A DNA stretch of 64,000 bases, from assembly GCA_964059195.1 (NCBI GenBank), contig CAXKWD010000003.1, positions 23,728,606 through 23,792,605 of the forward strand, read 5' to 3'. This document shows positions 23,901-38,800 of the stretch, one piece after another (the stretch's first letter is position 1; every line of letters starts with the position of its first letter). The position numbers and the translations under genes are program-made. This DNA comes from Ectobius pallidus. Taxonomy: Eukaryota; Arthropoda; Insecta; Blattodea; Ectobiidae. The notes under the pieces are model-generated. The model was given only the letters and a program-made list of their open reading frames with translations. It had not been told where the DNA came from and did not search any database.

Positions 23901-26900
23901 ATTATACAGATGAGGAACGAAACTAGAGCTATGTGACAGACCAGCAGAAGTGAAATATTTGGGTTCTACTAATGTACTAGTTTTATTTCACCTAGTGCTG
24001 TGTTCATGTGAACAACTAGGAATGTCTTATTTTTTTGATAGAATTTTAATAAGGTTTCCTTTCTCCAAGTTTAATGGTGTTATTACTGATTATTTTAATT
24101 TTAATTTTCCTGTCATTATGTTTATGATCTAACTTGTAATGAAAGCTTGTAATTTTTTTTTTTTTTGTGTGTAAGTGTATACTTTGTTGAAAGTTATTCT
24201 TTGTCTGCAAGGCAATCTGCGTTGTGCAGAAAGATAAATAAATAAATAGATTTGGTCAATGCTAAATACATTAAAATCGGAATAGATTAGTTCAGTTGGA
24301 TAGTCCAGCCATTTTTTTAAACATATTGATGGTTAGTATATTTTATTTAGACTGTATAGCACTTGAGGTTTGCAGTTTTAGTTATTGTTACTTAACTTAA
24401 TCTTGAGCAGCAATAATTATTCTGCAGATAACTTACGTTGGAAAATAGCACAGTGAAGTCATAACAAATTATTGCTAAACACACACAAAAACTTCACATA
24501 ATAACTACCTTGTTTACACGAATCTAATCTGCACTTTTTTTGTAAATTTGTAGCATTCAAAATTGAGGTGCACAATAGATTTGAATGCAAATGCAAACTG
24601 GCGATAACTTTGATCACTTATGCAACAATGCATTGCTGTAATACTAGAGTTTGTTACATTTTTTAATGGTCCATGCACAAATGCGAGTTGAAGTTAGCAT
24701 ATCATTTTGACGCCCAAGCTCAACACCAAGCGGAGTTATTTATTGTCCCACATTCTCCTTCCTAAACCGTTATACCGACCTTTATTCATTGGAATTCACA
24801 AATCACTGTAGTTCAAAATAAAATCCTAAGATAAAGTAACAAATAAAATACCTAAAATGAACTAAAATTTCCTACCATTGATGAGCAATGCAGTCGCTCG
24901 AGATTAGCTGCGCATGGGAAAAGCTTTTGAAAAAAGTCATAAGGTGAAGTTTCTGGGTGTGTCTTTTTAATAACAATATAATTATCCCATTTTATTTTTG
25001 CAAGTAAAAAAGGAAATGTTCATGTAAATGCCAGAGACGACCTAGCACTAAAATTTTAATATTACAAAACTCCACATGCTATTGTGTCAGGAAGACTTGA
25101 TCCAAGATGACCATATATATGCATAATCCAGATTTTTGTGCTAACTGCCCTCCAGAATGGAATTCCAGACTTACTCATTATGGATGCTAATTTATTTCTC
25201 TTTTGAGGTTGAAACACAAAGCAACCAATCAAAAATGTTTTTTTCCATTAAGGATAACAACCACCTTCAAGTGGACTCAAATAAAGGTAGCTCCAAATTG
25301 TAATAAATTATTATAAGAAAAAAAAAACAGCATACATAAGCTGGACTAGTGGTTGCTTGTTGATGCGTTTCCCTCAGTGCATACTCATCATAACAATAAA
25401 AATATTGTCTCACTGGTTGGCCACACCCCTGTTCTCCAAGCAAGCTGTTCAGATTTCATTGGCCTCCGATAGCCAAGTGGTTACAGAAATAAATTTAAAA
25501 CAAACTGTCTCATGGTCACCAGAAACAATGGAGAGATACATTTGAAACAAGCTGGTCATCAGTGACCAGTCAACAGTGCATAAGGCCTCTAAGCAGAATA
25601 CTAATACAACAACAACATGGTCATTCCATGTCAAATCAACACACTTTTGATGAAAATTTAACCTCACCATCTCAGATTAGGATGAAATTTTGTGGAGAGG
25701 TAGTTTTCATGTATATTAAGAGAAATATAAACTTTTATTGAAATATTTCAACCCAGTTTGAAAATACAGCCATGTAAAGTATTAAAAAAATTACAAAAAT
25801 TGCATGAACAACGTGTCTTTCAACTGATGTAGCAACTCTCCTAATTAACCCACAGGGTTGGGTAAGGTGTCATTTTTTAGAATTTTGTACAAGCTTTCCA
25901 ATGATATGTAACACATAATAGTTCTAATGAAAATTGTTTTTCAAAATTCAAAGTGAAAATTTTGATTTTGAATTTTGAAAAAAGTTCATTTTTTAAAATT
26001 CTCAAAATTTCCTAGGAAATAGGTTATATCAATGTTAAATGATGTACCAAGTTTGAGGATGGGATGGGAATGGGTTCATAGTTAAAATAATATAAAACAA
26101 AAGTTGATTTCCCCTATAGTATGGAAATTTCATTGGAGGCGTGAGATAAAGGTTTTGTTTATTTCCTTTTCAAGTTATGATTGTCACAGACCTCTTTTTT
26201 AAACTCTTACTAATATTATTTATGGTTGGCAACCCTTGTCTATATGTCTTTGCAGACTCCAGACAAGTTCAGAAAGGCTTATAATATTGCAGTTCTTTTG
26301 CTTGGGCAGTCTGAAACTGGAGTTGTGTTGTGTTTCAGAAGTGGTATAATTAGTGTGTTTAAAATCATTCATATTTTATATATCTAATTAGGCTACCTAT
26401 AATGTATACAATCAGTGAAAAAAGTGCAGTTTTAAGTACAAAATGGCTCATAGTGTAACAGTATTGAAATTTCAGTGTTTTTATCCGTTGAGAAAAAATA
26501 ATCATGGGAAAAAATTAAGGAAAGTTACTAATTGGATGTGCAGTTTGTATCCTAATTTGCCAAAAACAGCAAAAATTTGTGATAGCTGTAGAAAAGAAAT
26601 AACAAATAATCGAAATGCTTCCACTTATCATCAAAATCAAGAATCAAGCTCAGATTGTGATAAAGATCCAATATTTTCTGCACAATCAGAGGTGATTGAG
26701 ACACTAAACACTTCATTGCAGGAGCTAGGGGAATCTCCTATTAATAAAAGGAAAATCAAGTCTAAAAGTTATGCAACCAGAAAAGTAAAAAAATTGACTA
26801 AGCAATGAAAAGAAAACTTTTTGTGACAGCAGAAGATTCTTCTGAACATGATGATGAGGACCTAGATGAATCAGTTTTGCAAAATCTTAAAGCTAATTTT

Positions 26901-29900
26901 TTGAGTTCTACTAGTAGGATCAAGAAACTTATGATTTTAACCTGCCTACCAGAAAAGTGGGGAGTAAGAAAAATCATGCATGAATTTAATGCTCCAAATT
27001 ACATGGTACGTCAATCAAAAAAACTTTTAAGAGAAAAGGGAATCTTAGAAAGCCCCAACCAAATGCCTGGTAAGAGCCTTTCAGTAAAAGTGATTGAAGC
27101 TGTACATTAATTTTATGAAAGTGACGAAATTAGCAGAGTGATGCCAGGTGTTAAAGATGGATACCTCTCACAGATGTATTATGTACAGTAAATCCTGTGA
27201 CACCGACTGGAAGGAATTATGTGCTATCCGAAAATGACACTTTGCAAACCAATAAGGCATTAAACAAGTATTTCCATTGAACAACAAGATGTCAAGCATG
27301 TGAGTGTTATTTCCCTTATTTCAATTTATTTATTGAATTTTTTTTTTAAGTTTTAGTTTATTTATTTGTATTTATTTAATATATATAATATAATACAACC
27401 CCAAAGAGCAAAGCTCATTCAAGGGGTGACATAATTACATTGGTTCTAAGGAAGAAATTATAAAACATACTACAATTATTTTATTATGCTTTCCATTGGG
27501 GCATATAAGTTAATATGGCCTGATTTTTTTCAAAAGTGATAATGTTTTAATTTTCTAACTATGAACCCATTCATATCCCACCCTCAAACTTGGTACATCA
27601 TTTAACATTGATATAACCTATTTCCTAGAAAATTTTGAAAATTTTAAAAAATGTACTTTTTTCAAAATTCAAAATCAAACTTTGCACTTTAAATTTTGAA
27701 AAACAAATTTCATTAGAACTATTATGTGTTACATATCATTGGAAAGCTTGTAAAAAATGCTAAAGATTGACACCTTACCCAACTCTGAGGGTTAATTAGG
27801 AGAGTTGCTACATCAGTTGAAAGATACATTGTTCATGCAATTTTTGCAATTTTTAAAATACTTTACATGACTGTATTTTCAAAATGGGTTGAAATATTTC
27901 AATAAAAGTTTGTATTTCTCTTAACATACATGAAAACTATGTCTCCACAAAATTTCATCCAATTCTGAGATGGTGAGGTTAAATGGGTGTGTTGATTTGA
28001 CATGGAATGACCCAACAACAACAACATTACCTTCTGTTCTTGGTGGAACGGCAGCACCTACAAGAAAATGACTAATTCCTCTTCTCCTGCCTCCTCCATA
28101 GAATCCACCCATAATGAGAAGATCCACATGATCCATTAAGCCATCTGTGTACTGAAAGAGAAATCTTTCTTTTAATACAAAAGCCAAAATAAATACAGAC
28201 CCGTAGAAATTTCAGTATTGTAAAAGGGACTGTTTAGCACATGAGTAACAGCTGAACACTATAGTCAATACGACTTGTAGGTCTAACCTGAAAATTGAGA
28301 ACACTTTAGTCTTTCCCTATCTCTCAGAGCATTTGTAAAGCATCTATTTTACAATGTTACCAAGGTATACATCATTCTTCACTTCTTGGTCACCAGATTC
28401 CATCCCAAGAGATTTTTCCCAGATACAAATGCTCAGGGAAATAGGCCTTAAATAAACATTTGCTGAAGGCTTCATCAGATTCAGACTATACTACAAGTAT
28501 AATAAGCATTATGACTAATTTACTAGCACTTACAGCCTATTAAAAAGATATTAGACTATGTGTAGTCCATGATAACATTGCCTATAGCTAGAATAGTAAT
28601 AATTCTAACATTATGACTTATCTGTATTTATTGGTTATTCATGCATATCATCAGTGATGGGAAGTAATTGAGTAAAAGTAATCGGATTACAGTAACAATT
28701 GCTTTTTTGGCCCCATTTACTTGTAACCAATACTTTTAAAAAAATGTAATTTCTACTTGTAATTTACTTCTGGAAATAAAATTGTAATTGTTACAATTTA
28801 GTAGTCGTTAATATTAGTATCATTCTCGCTTGCTATATCGTCATCACTAATGTTTTTGCAACTAATATCCAAATTAGAGTTAATATTAACAAAAAGTTAC
28901 TCAATGTTTCCGAAAATATTCTCATTGATTTGTTTTTTTGTTTGTTCATTAATAATTTGTGTCCAAAACAAACCATAAACAAGGAATTTTTAGGTACTGC
29001 CATTTTGTAAAGTAATTGTAATTGTAATTGTAATTTTACTGATTACTTTTTGAAAAAGTAATTTATAATTGCAATAAAATAAAATGTCTCTCAGGTAATT
29101 GTAATTGTAATTCAGCCCAATTACTTTCTTTTTGTACTTTTCCCATCACTGCATATCATGGTCTTAACTGACACGGATAATTGGGAGTTTGATGTAAAAC
29201 TGTATTTCAATTTAACTGCATCAAACAGTCTCTGAATTCCTGGCATGACAAATATTTAAAAAAAAGTGTTATTTCAAATTAATGAGGTTTTATTATAACA
29301 TTGCTAGGACACGAAGGTGTGAAGGTGAAGGCAAAATCTACATTTTGATATGTGGAGCAGATTCAGCGACTATTAGAAAGCACTCAATGTGTGGATACAA
29401 CATTGAAAAGAAAGAACACCTAACCAAGGAATCAGTTTTGTATACAAAGCAGAAATTTAAGCAGGGCAACTTACAGGTCTAGTCTGTGTGAACTACATGG
29501 CTCAGGCTATATGAAGGAAAATTGGTAGAGCTTTAATAGGACCCGCCTGTGCGAGTAGTGAATGATAGGGAAGCAACGTGCCCAGTTCAGATAACTCTGA
29601 GCCTAACAGAAGTGTTACGTTGTGTAATTTCAATTAAGCGGCAAAAAACTATACACAAAAAAAAATTTGAATGTACCATGAGAAAGAAGAAATGTTTCTG
29701 AAGCCAGCTGTACAAAAACCATGGTTTTACGACAAGTGGTTGTCGACTTATGAGGTTTTGATTGATAAGTAACACTGATGATCAATCATGCACCTCCTGG
29801 GAGCAGCCACAGGAAATCTACACTCTCTTTCTTTCTTCTGGCAAGTGTGGCCTCAATGCACAAAGAGTCTGCAGGGATTGGTGCACACCAAACTATGTTT

Positions 29901-32785
29901 TAGCATTACAATTAACCTCTCTAAACATACACAGAGCACTGTTTTTATACTGGTTGCACAAAGTTTATGTGACAACTTGTAAGTGGACTGGTGTACAACA
30001 GATTAATCTCTCTTGCTGTTTACATTCATTACTCATAAAAAGGTAATAGGTTTGTTCCTAAAATCAAGTCATGTACTGTCTTTTTTCCCCCCTTCTATTA
30101 TTTTTGGGGATGAGGGCTCTCCACCACCCCCGGGGCCCTCATCCATAGGCCATACTCTGGTCCCAACAACTTTTTGATGCACTTTTTATTTACTTTGCTC
30201 CATTTTTATTTCTTGTATGTCTATGGGGAAATGTGAGTTGAGCTAGCCATTTACTTTAGCATTAATAGAATCATGTACTTTCACTATGTTCAGTCATCTG
30301 TTAAGCTGCGTCTCCATTGATATACATTTAACACCAATATGTCAATATTAACAAGGTGATATTGACATGTATATTGCAATTTCGCGTTCCAATTGACTTG
30401 ACATGCAAACCCAGCGTGTTGCACGTGACATTTTCAGAAGTTAATTTGTTTTCCGGAAAAAATGGACAACATGTCAAGTCAATTGACTATTCGGTCAATA
30501 TCGGCTTTGTTTCGGGAATTTCCGGGAAACGAAAAGCGATCGCCAGCTTAATCGGCTTTGGTTCGGGAATTTCCGGGTAAACAACAAGCAGTCGACAGCT
30601 TCCTCAATATTCCCGGCATCCATTTTGTATTATGTGAGTATTTGGTATATCAGTGTTCTCAATAGTATTGCATCTACTTCTAAAATTATTTTTTTATGGC
30701 ATACTCCATTGTTGAAAAATGTGATAGTTATTTTGAAAAGATCAAGATATCTTTACATAATTAGTATTTAAGAAAGTCATAGACAGTTAACAAGAAGATA
30801 ATAACGAGTATATAAAACTACTCTCATTTTGTAATGTTGGCTGCCCTCTTCAGAGGCTTTTCTTTTTTTAATGTTATTCATTTCTGTTCGTAACCGCGTC
30901 AACACATGTTAACCTATAATATTGTAGTGGAGACAGTTGTTAATTGGCAAATCACTTGACTTGTGTACATCAACAAGTTGATGATAAACATTTAACATAT
31001 GTTAACTGCAACATGTTGGTGTTAAATGTATATCAATGGAGACGCAGCTTTAGAGATCCATGAAATTCTTGAGATGCGATAATGCGAATTGTTCTTAATT
31101 CGACAAATATCTAAGGAATTTCATTTTACTGTAGTCTATAAACCCAAAAACAGCACTTCGGAATCGTGAAATAATGCAAATTTCACATAACGCGAAAAAT
31201 AAACATAATTCTACTTCTTAGACAAATTTTGGCAACAATAATGTTTTCTTTGGACGAATTAACCCATTTTTAAACAATGTTTTCGTATTTCTATCGTTTC
31301 TTCATGATTTTAACAGGAAGTGAATACAACAGCTATGATGGAATGGAAGAATATTTTCTCATGGCAAGTTAGAAAAACAATTTTTCACTCCAAAACAAAC
31401 AGCTCATTGAGAAAGCCAAAAGGAAGAATGTGGATACATGTACCAACCGTAAACTTAAGAACAAAATGTAACGCAAACTTCAGCATGGCATTGAGCATTC
31501 ACAAGGAAAACTTAATGTTGGTAACAACCAATCACAAATGAGAATGTGAACATTAAACACATGTAGACATTTAAAAATTGAAATCATATAAGTGTATATA
31601 GACATATACAAATTAACAGTACATTATATGGGCTGTATTTACTACTGTAGTTCATTTCTTGTGAAATTAATGTCCATATATTTTTCTTCAATGCTGCATC
31701 TTTGTATAATGGATTGCTTTTATCATACAGACAGGAATAGGATACAATGTTACGAGTTTCTCATTAAAAACGCCATCGCTTAGCTATTTTCACTTCCGTC
31801 TCCTGTTTAGAGGTGTACATATTCTGATTTTAGCTTGCCTGCCCCTTTGAAATTCTGCAACCAGTCACAGCTTTTAACTTGCTTGACTTGAAAGCAAGCC
31901 AGATTACAACGATGATGAGAAATACTGTCGCTATGAGTCATAAGCTCTTCATAACTTGGTGGGTTGCTCAGGACCTAAGGAAACTGCAAGGCCTGGCGGA
32001 AAGAATATGAAACTGGGTATAGCAGTGCACTGGTAAGTCGTGCAGTTACGTAGTTGAGGAACTTCAGATGTATTTAGAGAATTTTACCCTGAAGGAAGCC
32101 GAGGAGAAACTAAAATGTGGACAGTTTTAATTAATTATCAATGAACAAAAGTACTAGTCCGGCATGGGAAAAATTTTCAAACATTTTCGAGAAAACATCA
32201 TAAAATCATTAATAACAATAACAAAAATCCCTTTAGGCAAGCCTACAAGCTGAGGTAGATTTCGAAGTGCTTTTGTTTTAATTTACTGTCGCTGCGTAGC
32301 ACTCTTCTTCTTTAGCCTTAGCATGACAAACCCGCAATAATAACCGCAAAAAAGAGGAAAGAGAACTTTTTAAAACATTCAAATCTCGCCTTATATGAGA
32401 ACTATCAAGAAACTAGTTATTGATTTGTAGAGTACTCATCAAGAGCTTTTCAACGATACCCCACAAGACGTAGTTTCGAAAATTTCGAATTTCCATCCCC
32501 ATACCCCACCCCCACTCGTATTCCCAAAACCCCCGAATCGTTGGTGTCACTGTGAACTCCATAAGGAGTACTCTAATTTATTCAATCAAAGTTTCCCTCT
32601 ATACTTCATAGGGGCCGAGATATAAATGTTTTAAAATTTCAACCCCCTCCCCGACCACCCCCTTAGGCCAATTTTGCTCATTAACGAACTTGTCTGAACT
32701 ATTGGGCCTAGAAATAACATAATAAAATTTGATTCAAATATCTTGAAAATTACGGCCGCTAGCGTGTAAAGATATATATGCATAT

Positions 32786-32816
<31 letters not shown>

Positions 32817-35800
32817 CTGTATATAAATATAAATATCACAATTTTTTTAACAGGCGGTGGTTTCGTACTTAGGGAGGCATGAAACGTAACGATATGAACG
32901 AATTTTTTGAAACTCATTAGGTAGATTTTTCTTCGAAATCTACCTAATAATAAAAATAATAATTGTGTTAAGACGCTAAAACGATTTTTAATACTTTATC
33001 CACCTTTTATTTATCTGCATGGTGAATTTCTTCTACCAGCATGTAGAAAAGCAAGAAAGTATTACCTACACTCAGCAACTACAGTTGTTTAGCTGATAGG
33101 AATGTCGCAAGCTTATTCTGACTTGCCTAGGCTGGGTTTGACCTGACCCATCAGGCTTAAAGAAACCTGCCTGCTTCCTAGCTATGACGCTGGCAACTTG
33201 CTTGCCTGACGTTCAAGCGGGTTTGGGCAAGCTAAAATCGAGATTTGTACACCTCTGCTCCTGTTCTGTGGACCTGAGAGCTCTGATTTTAAATTCATCA
33301 AGATTGTCTATCAAGAAAATCCATAACAACAATAATTCAATTTTCAAGTAATGTTTGTTTCCAAAATCCTGCAGACACCATTCATTATAAACTTAGAGCA
33401 AAATTAAAATCAGTATTTTCTATAATTTACTAAATCATAAGCAGCAGGATGTTTGATTTAAGCTGAGAGTGATAATAAAAATTACTTGAGTAGTTCATAG
33501 TAACTTTAAAGGATGAATTATAAAATTTACATTACACGTATGTATGTATGTATGTATGTGTACATATACAGTACAACATACATAATTTTTAAAATAACAC
33601 TGCAAATTAATAACAACACCAAAATATTAAAATTTTAAAACAAATTTTCCCTAAAAATGAAACCACTTTCACTGACCTCTAGTCATCTGTCTCACGGGGG
33701 TAATGTCTCAGATTCGGTATTCACCTAAGAGTGATGGAAATCCCTTGAAAACTTCGCTCGGATCGCATAGTATGAGGGTTCACTCATAGCAGTTTGGGTA
33801 CTTGCCCATTTTATGCTTCATGCCTTAGCTTTCTCCTACAGTGTGCCTCACTATTGGTTAGTCTCAATTTTGATTGTTTTTTTACTTTTTGACACCTGTT
33901 ACTTTTGTCGCAAAGTCTATAAATGCTTCACTTGCTGATTTTGTTACCCAGAACTTGAGCTCTGGCGGCATTTTTCTCCTGCTTGCTTTGCTACCTGGAT
34001 AAGGTTTTGTCGTGCCTCTCTATATCTAGTGCACATAATATACAGGGCATGGTACGCTTTATCATGTTCACAGTCTTCACAGTAGTAGAGGTAGTCCTCT
34101 GCTGGACTGAACCTATTTAAGTTCGCTGTGAAGTCTCGGAAAATAACTGTGATGTCGCATAATCTACTGTTACATGTTTCAGTTTTAGTCTATCTTGAAT
34201 CCTTTGTGATTGGACTCATGTATTGTCACGTACCACGACACATGCGCATATTGTCAGTTTCAATGGATGACCTATGTGCAGCCTCCTCATAATGTGCACA
34301 GAGGTCGTGGTAAATGACATAGCTTTAGGAACAGACCTAATGATACTTACCTCTGGTTTTATCTTGTACCAGCCTCCTTTGCGAGTGTTGGGTTTGTAAA
34401 CTGAGTTAGGATCTTTCAGTACTATTCCTTCCAACCTGTTGTCAATGGCTAGATTGAGCTCAGCTATTACTTCTTCTCTAGTTGACACCTCCTTTCTTTC
34501 TGTGTGCATAAGAACTCCTTCACTAGATGTGAACATTTTCTCCAGAACTTTGAGTCGCTCAATCAGAGGCTTATTGGTCAGGACTTGATTGTTGTGTAAG
34601 AGAACATCGAACACACAAAAGCAAGGTCGAATAGCATCTGTCTCTTTCAAGCTCTTGACTTCAAAGTTACTGCCACCTGGGAAAAACATAGTTATGAATG
34701 AAAGCATGAGATCCCAAATGGCCGCTATTGCAGCTTGATTGTGCTCCAAAGCTCACACATGATACTTCCAATACTCTGTACATTCTAATAAATTTAAATA
34801 GTAGTAATACCTTTATACTTGAAGCATTTCAAGTTCTTGTTCCAGCCCATCATTTCTCCATCCAGAATGCAACTCTTCACACTCGGATGTAGTAGTTTGG
34901 AAATGTGAGGAGTTAAAATGGTAGCATAGGAATCTGTGTACTCAAATCCATTTCTGAAAAATATCACATTACCATCAGTAAAAAGCATTAATTCCAATGA
35001 GACATGTTAATGTTTAGTTGAAGGTAATATCACAACCACTATATGTTCAAAGGTGTAAAGCATGATATGCTAGCAAATATCATAACTTTGATTCAAAATT
35101 GTGGCAATATGATTTTTATATTTATGTACTTTTATTTTCTGTTCTCTAAATTTTCTCCACAGTAGTTAGGGTTAACAGTACTGTATGCCTTAAAAAAATG
35201 GATAGACTCTTCAAGGCTGTATGTGACCGGTGATATACAAATGACGGCCATTTAACATTTACATAGAAACATCCACAGTAAAATTCTATTTAACGATCAT
35301 CAACGGTTCCAGAGTAAATTTGATCTTTCAGAGGGGTGGTCTCTTAACTATATTTTTATATAATAGTAAATGATGGAATTAAAATACACAACAATTATGT
35401 AAAACCATTTATTCTTGTTTTAAGTTAATTTAAATTATTCTTATTCAATACTTTTGAATGAAGGAGTTGCAATGGTCTGTCTGTGTTTACCATAGGCTAT
35501 GACAACTTTTTTTTTTTTCACTCTATCATTTAGGATAATAAAAATGTAATGATACCTACAAAGAAAACACATAAGCTCCAAGCGCATCCAGCCTCTATTT
35601 AGGTTATTTATAGTTTCTGAAGGGCATTTATTTATATTACTGCTATGACATGCTTACTAATGTATTACTATAATTTTTAAATAGGGTACTCTACTAATAA
35701 TAAACATTTATGCTTTAGTTAAGTCTGTATAACAATATTAATAGTACAAAGTCTATGCTGGTATATCAGAAGCGAGTGAAACATGGTCTATTAACTCCAT

Positions 35801-38800
35801 CTGGCACTTTGTTATATCAGTTTACCTGATTTTATTATACCGTATTGGCCCGAATATAAGACGGCCTTGTATACAAGACGACCTTGAATTTTTGAAGGGT
35901 AGTTTCGAAAAAAAAAAAAAAAATAGCTTATTAGTACATTTTGCTTCACATAAAATGGAATTTTGAAGTTCATGTCGTAACTTCTTCTCTCGCCTTTATT
36001 TGTGCACTGAGATAATAAAGATGTTTCTTTTCCACATGGTCCGCCATGATGGTGGTCAAACAAAGCTTTCTGCGTAGAAAATAGAGATGCCAAGCAGTGC
36101 AGTACACGGCAGTACAAGGAGAAGCACGAATTCGGGAAAAATAAAGTTCGGTAAAATTCGGTCAAGTTTGATGAATTTCTGCGTGACTTTGACCTTGGGT
36201 AGGACGCACGTCATCACATGGGGATTCCCCGCTGCTCAGCTGCATACATGAATGGAGAGTTGTTAAAAATCTTAGGCTGCACGTATAAGACGAGTATAGT
36301 TTTTACAAGCACATTTTGAGGGAAAAAGCATTGTCTTTTATTTGGGCCAATACAGTAACAGCATTATTATGATTGTTGTTATTGTTACTGTTGTTGTTGT
36401 AGTTATTATTATTATTATTATTATTTACTTAGCTTATTTTGCATGAATGAGTAAAAGCTAATTTTCACCATAAGGCTTATGTAAAGAATTAAATAAAAAT
36501 ATATTTTCACCTGGAGAAATATTTGAAAACTCCATCCTTCATATGTAGTTGAAATCTTTCTCCGTCGTATTTTGTTTCCACATAATAAAAGCTGCTCTTT
36601 TTCATGGATTCCTCCACTATCCTAACATCACAGGTTTCTGCCAACATAGGCCGGAATGGTGAGAATACTGAGACTTCTACTTCATGGAGACGAACTGTGG
36701 GGTCACGCAGAGTTTCACATATCTGTGGGATAAAACAGACATACAGAGTCTTATCAATACAGGATATAAGGATTTGCATAACAGGAAACTATTCACTGGA
36801 ATAAGATATACTAAATAATTTTAAGAAATGAAAACAATATTTTAGAACAGATTATACTTTTACAGTATCAGTGAATGTGTAAATGGGGTTTACAAAATTG
36901 TCACCAAAAGAAAATGTTCTGAATCAGCTGTCTGTAATGTTTTGATTCTCACTGGAAACTTTCTCACATGTATATTTAATTAACAACCGCCACCTTCACG
37001 CTAATATATCCCACATCCTCCTCGTTTCTATTCATTGTATTTGGAATTACTGTTTTATGACATATTACTACTAGCATGTGCCCGCGATAATTATTTCAAA
37101 TATTAAAAATTAAGAGCATAATAGTTAAATCATTATATTTATTAACACCTAAATCACGTGGACTACATACCACGATTAGATAGCATCGCCTGGTAAAAGC
37201 GACCTCAGATTCGAGTTCCTTGGTCCAGAAAACCCCTGTATAGTGAGTTTCGTCCAAATAAAACAATGTTTGACCATATTAGGGCTTACAACATTCAAGC
37301 GATCGCGAAAGTTTAATTTCCAAGGTATGACAAAAATAGACAAAGCCAACTGTAATTGTCAAACTTCCATTTAATTTAATTCCAAACCCACCTGAAACCC
37401 ACTGGCAACAATATGTTTTAATGTCAAATGTGATTCGGATTCGATAATTCTGTGTAAAAAGGGATTAAGTATTCTCAAAAACACTTGATTTTTGGCATTT
37501 AAAATCAGAATTTTTCAAAATCCTTTCTTAGTGAGCACCTCCATTATGAAACGAAGGTACTGTCAAAATTCCAAGTCTCTACCTGTTATAGTTTGGGCTC
37601 TACGTTGATTCCTGTCAGTCAGGACAAAGCCTTTTATATATATAGAGATTACAAGTAAGTGACTTTGTTAAGTTTGTAAACAAGTAAGTGTACCCTAATG
37701 CAGTTTGCTTTGCGTTTTCTCAATGTCACTATTAGGACAAGGCACTCGACGATTTTGCATCTTTTTTACATGCAGGTTAAAAGATAGCTCATATATAATA
37801 TATATGATTGATATATAATTGATTAAATACGGACAATTTGTTTTTGTATTTTTTTGCTTTATTTTACATTTTTCGCCATTTTCAAGAGATAGGTAATTTT
37901 TTTGGCAATTTTAGGTCATTTTCGGCATTTTTAGGTCATGTTTCAGTGGAGGTAGAGAGGAACTTTTCCATAAACAAATCGTAACTTTCAGACAACAGAC
38001 AATCGTTTTTATTTGAGAATCTCCACCAAGTTCATTTTAATTCAGGTTTATTGCAAAAACTTCTTTAGCAACAAAATAAGTGTGTTTTATATTATAAATT
38101 CATATATAACGCTCTGTCATCCATTAAATTGCTTTAAGCTATTCATTATTTAAAAAGAACTAATTATAAGTAATAACGGTAAATTTATTGGTCAATTTTC
38201 ACAATTTTTATGTCATAAATACATTTTTTATTTTGCATTTTTCCACTATTTTATGGTCATTGAATGCCTTGCCCTACTCACTATTGTTATGAGCGACTTC
38301 CATAAGGTCTTTTAATAACAAATGGAATCAGAATACATTCTAAATGTGAAGGTTCCCAAGTTGATTGACAGACGTGAAATAATGCAAGAAATGAGAAACA
38401 TTATTGATGAAAAAGCATTTAAAAAAAATTCTCAGCATGGGAGAGGTTGAACACAAGAGTGTTGTAGATGTTTCAATCGATTTCACAACAGATCAATATA
38501 TACTGAAAATTAAGTTTAGTTGCTTTATGCTGAAGCTTTTATTCCCTAAAAATTCCAGTAAAAGTAGTAAAATGAAATGAAATTGTAAAAAATATACCAA
38601 ACTGACTAAAAGAATTATGAAATCTGGTAAAACGTTTCACCAAAAATAGGTGCCTCTATTAATGACTCACGATCGTTCTTCCTATACCCTTGTAACTCCA
38701 AGTATTTAAGGGCTTTCTGGGTCTAATATATCTTTTGTTGAGTTTATTGTTGTATGACATGAAAAGAAAAGAGAATAACAATTACTCTACACTGATTTTT

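Larger units (their letters stand above)
23507..28030 (-). other. LIG4 intron 8
   Basis: 4524 bp. More than half is the transposon at 25619-28012. Around 24508 a sequence CCTTGTTTACACGAATCTAA looks like a pogo-type left end without a partner. The remainder is featureless. Confidence 0.8.
28152..34350 (-). other. LIG4 intron 7
   Basis: 6199 bp, the longest intron. Holds a hAT MITE (28652), a Harbinger MITE (30304), a hAT element (31808) and a possible LINE tail (33700). 29152-30303, 31050-31807 and 33258-33700 show only AT-rich sequence and short microsatellites such as (TATG)n near 33540. Confidence 0.8.

Noticed and set aside
26443..27110. Host gene in a LIG4 intron with an ATGA overlap, like a bacterial operon
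   Set aside because: The two frames sit symmetrically inside long TIRs and are best read as one transposon protein with a frameshift.
32762..32825. Possible regulatory (TA)n element
   Set aside because: Simple AT microsatellite inside a hAT element; no further signal.
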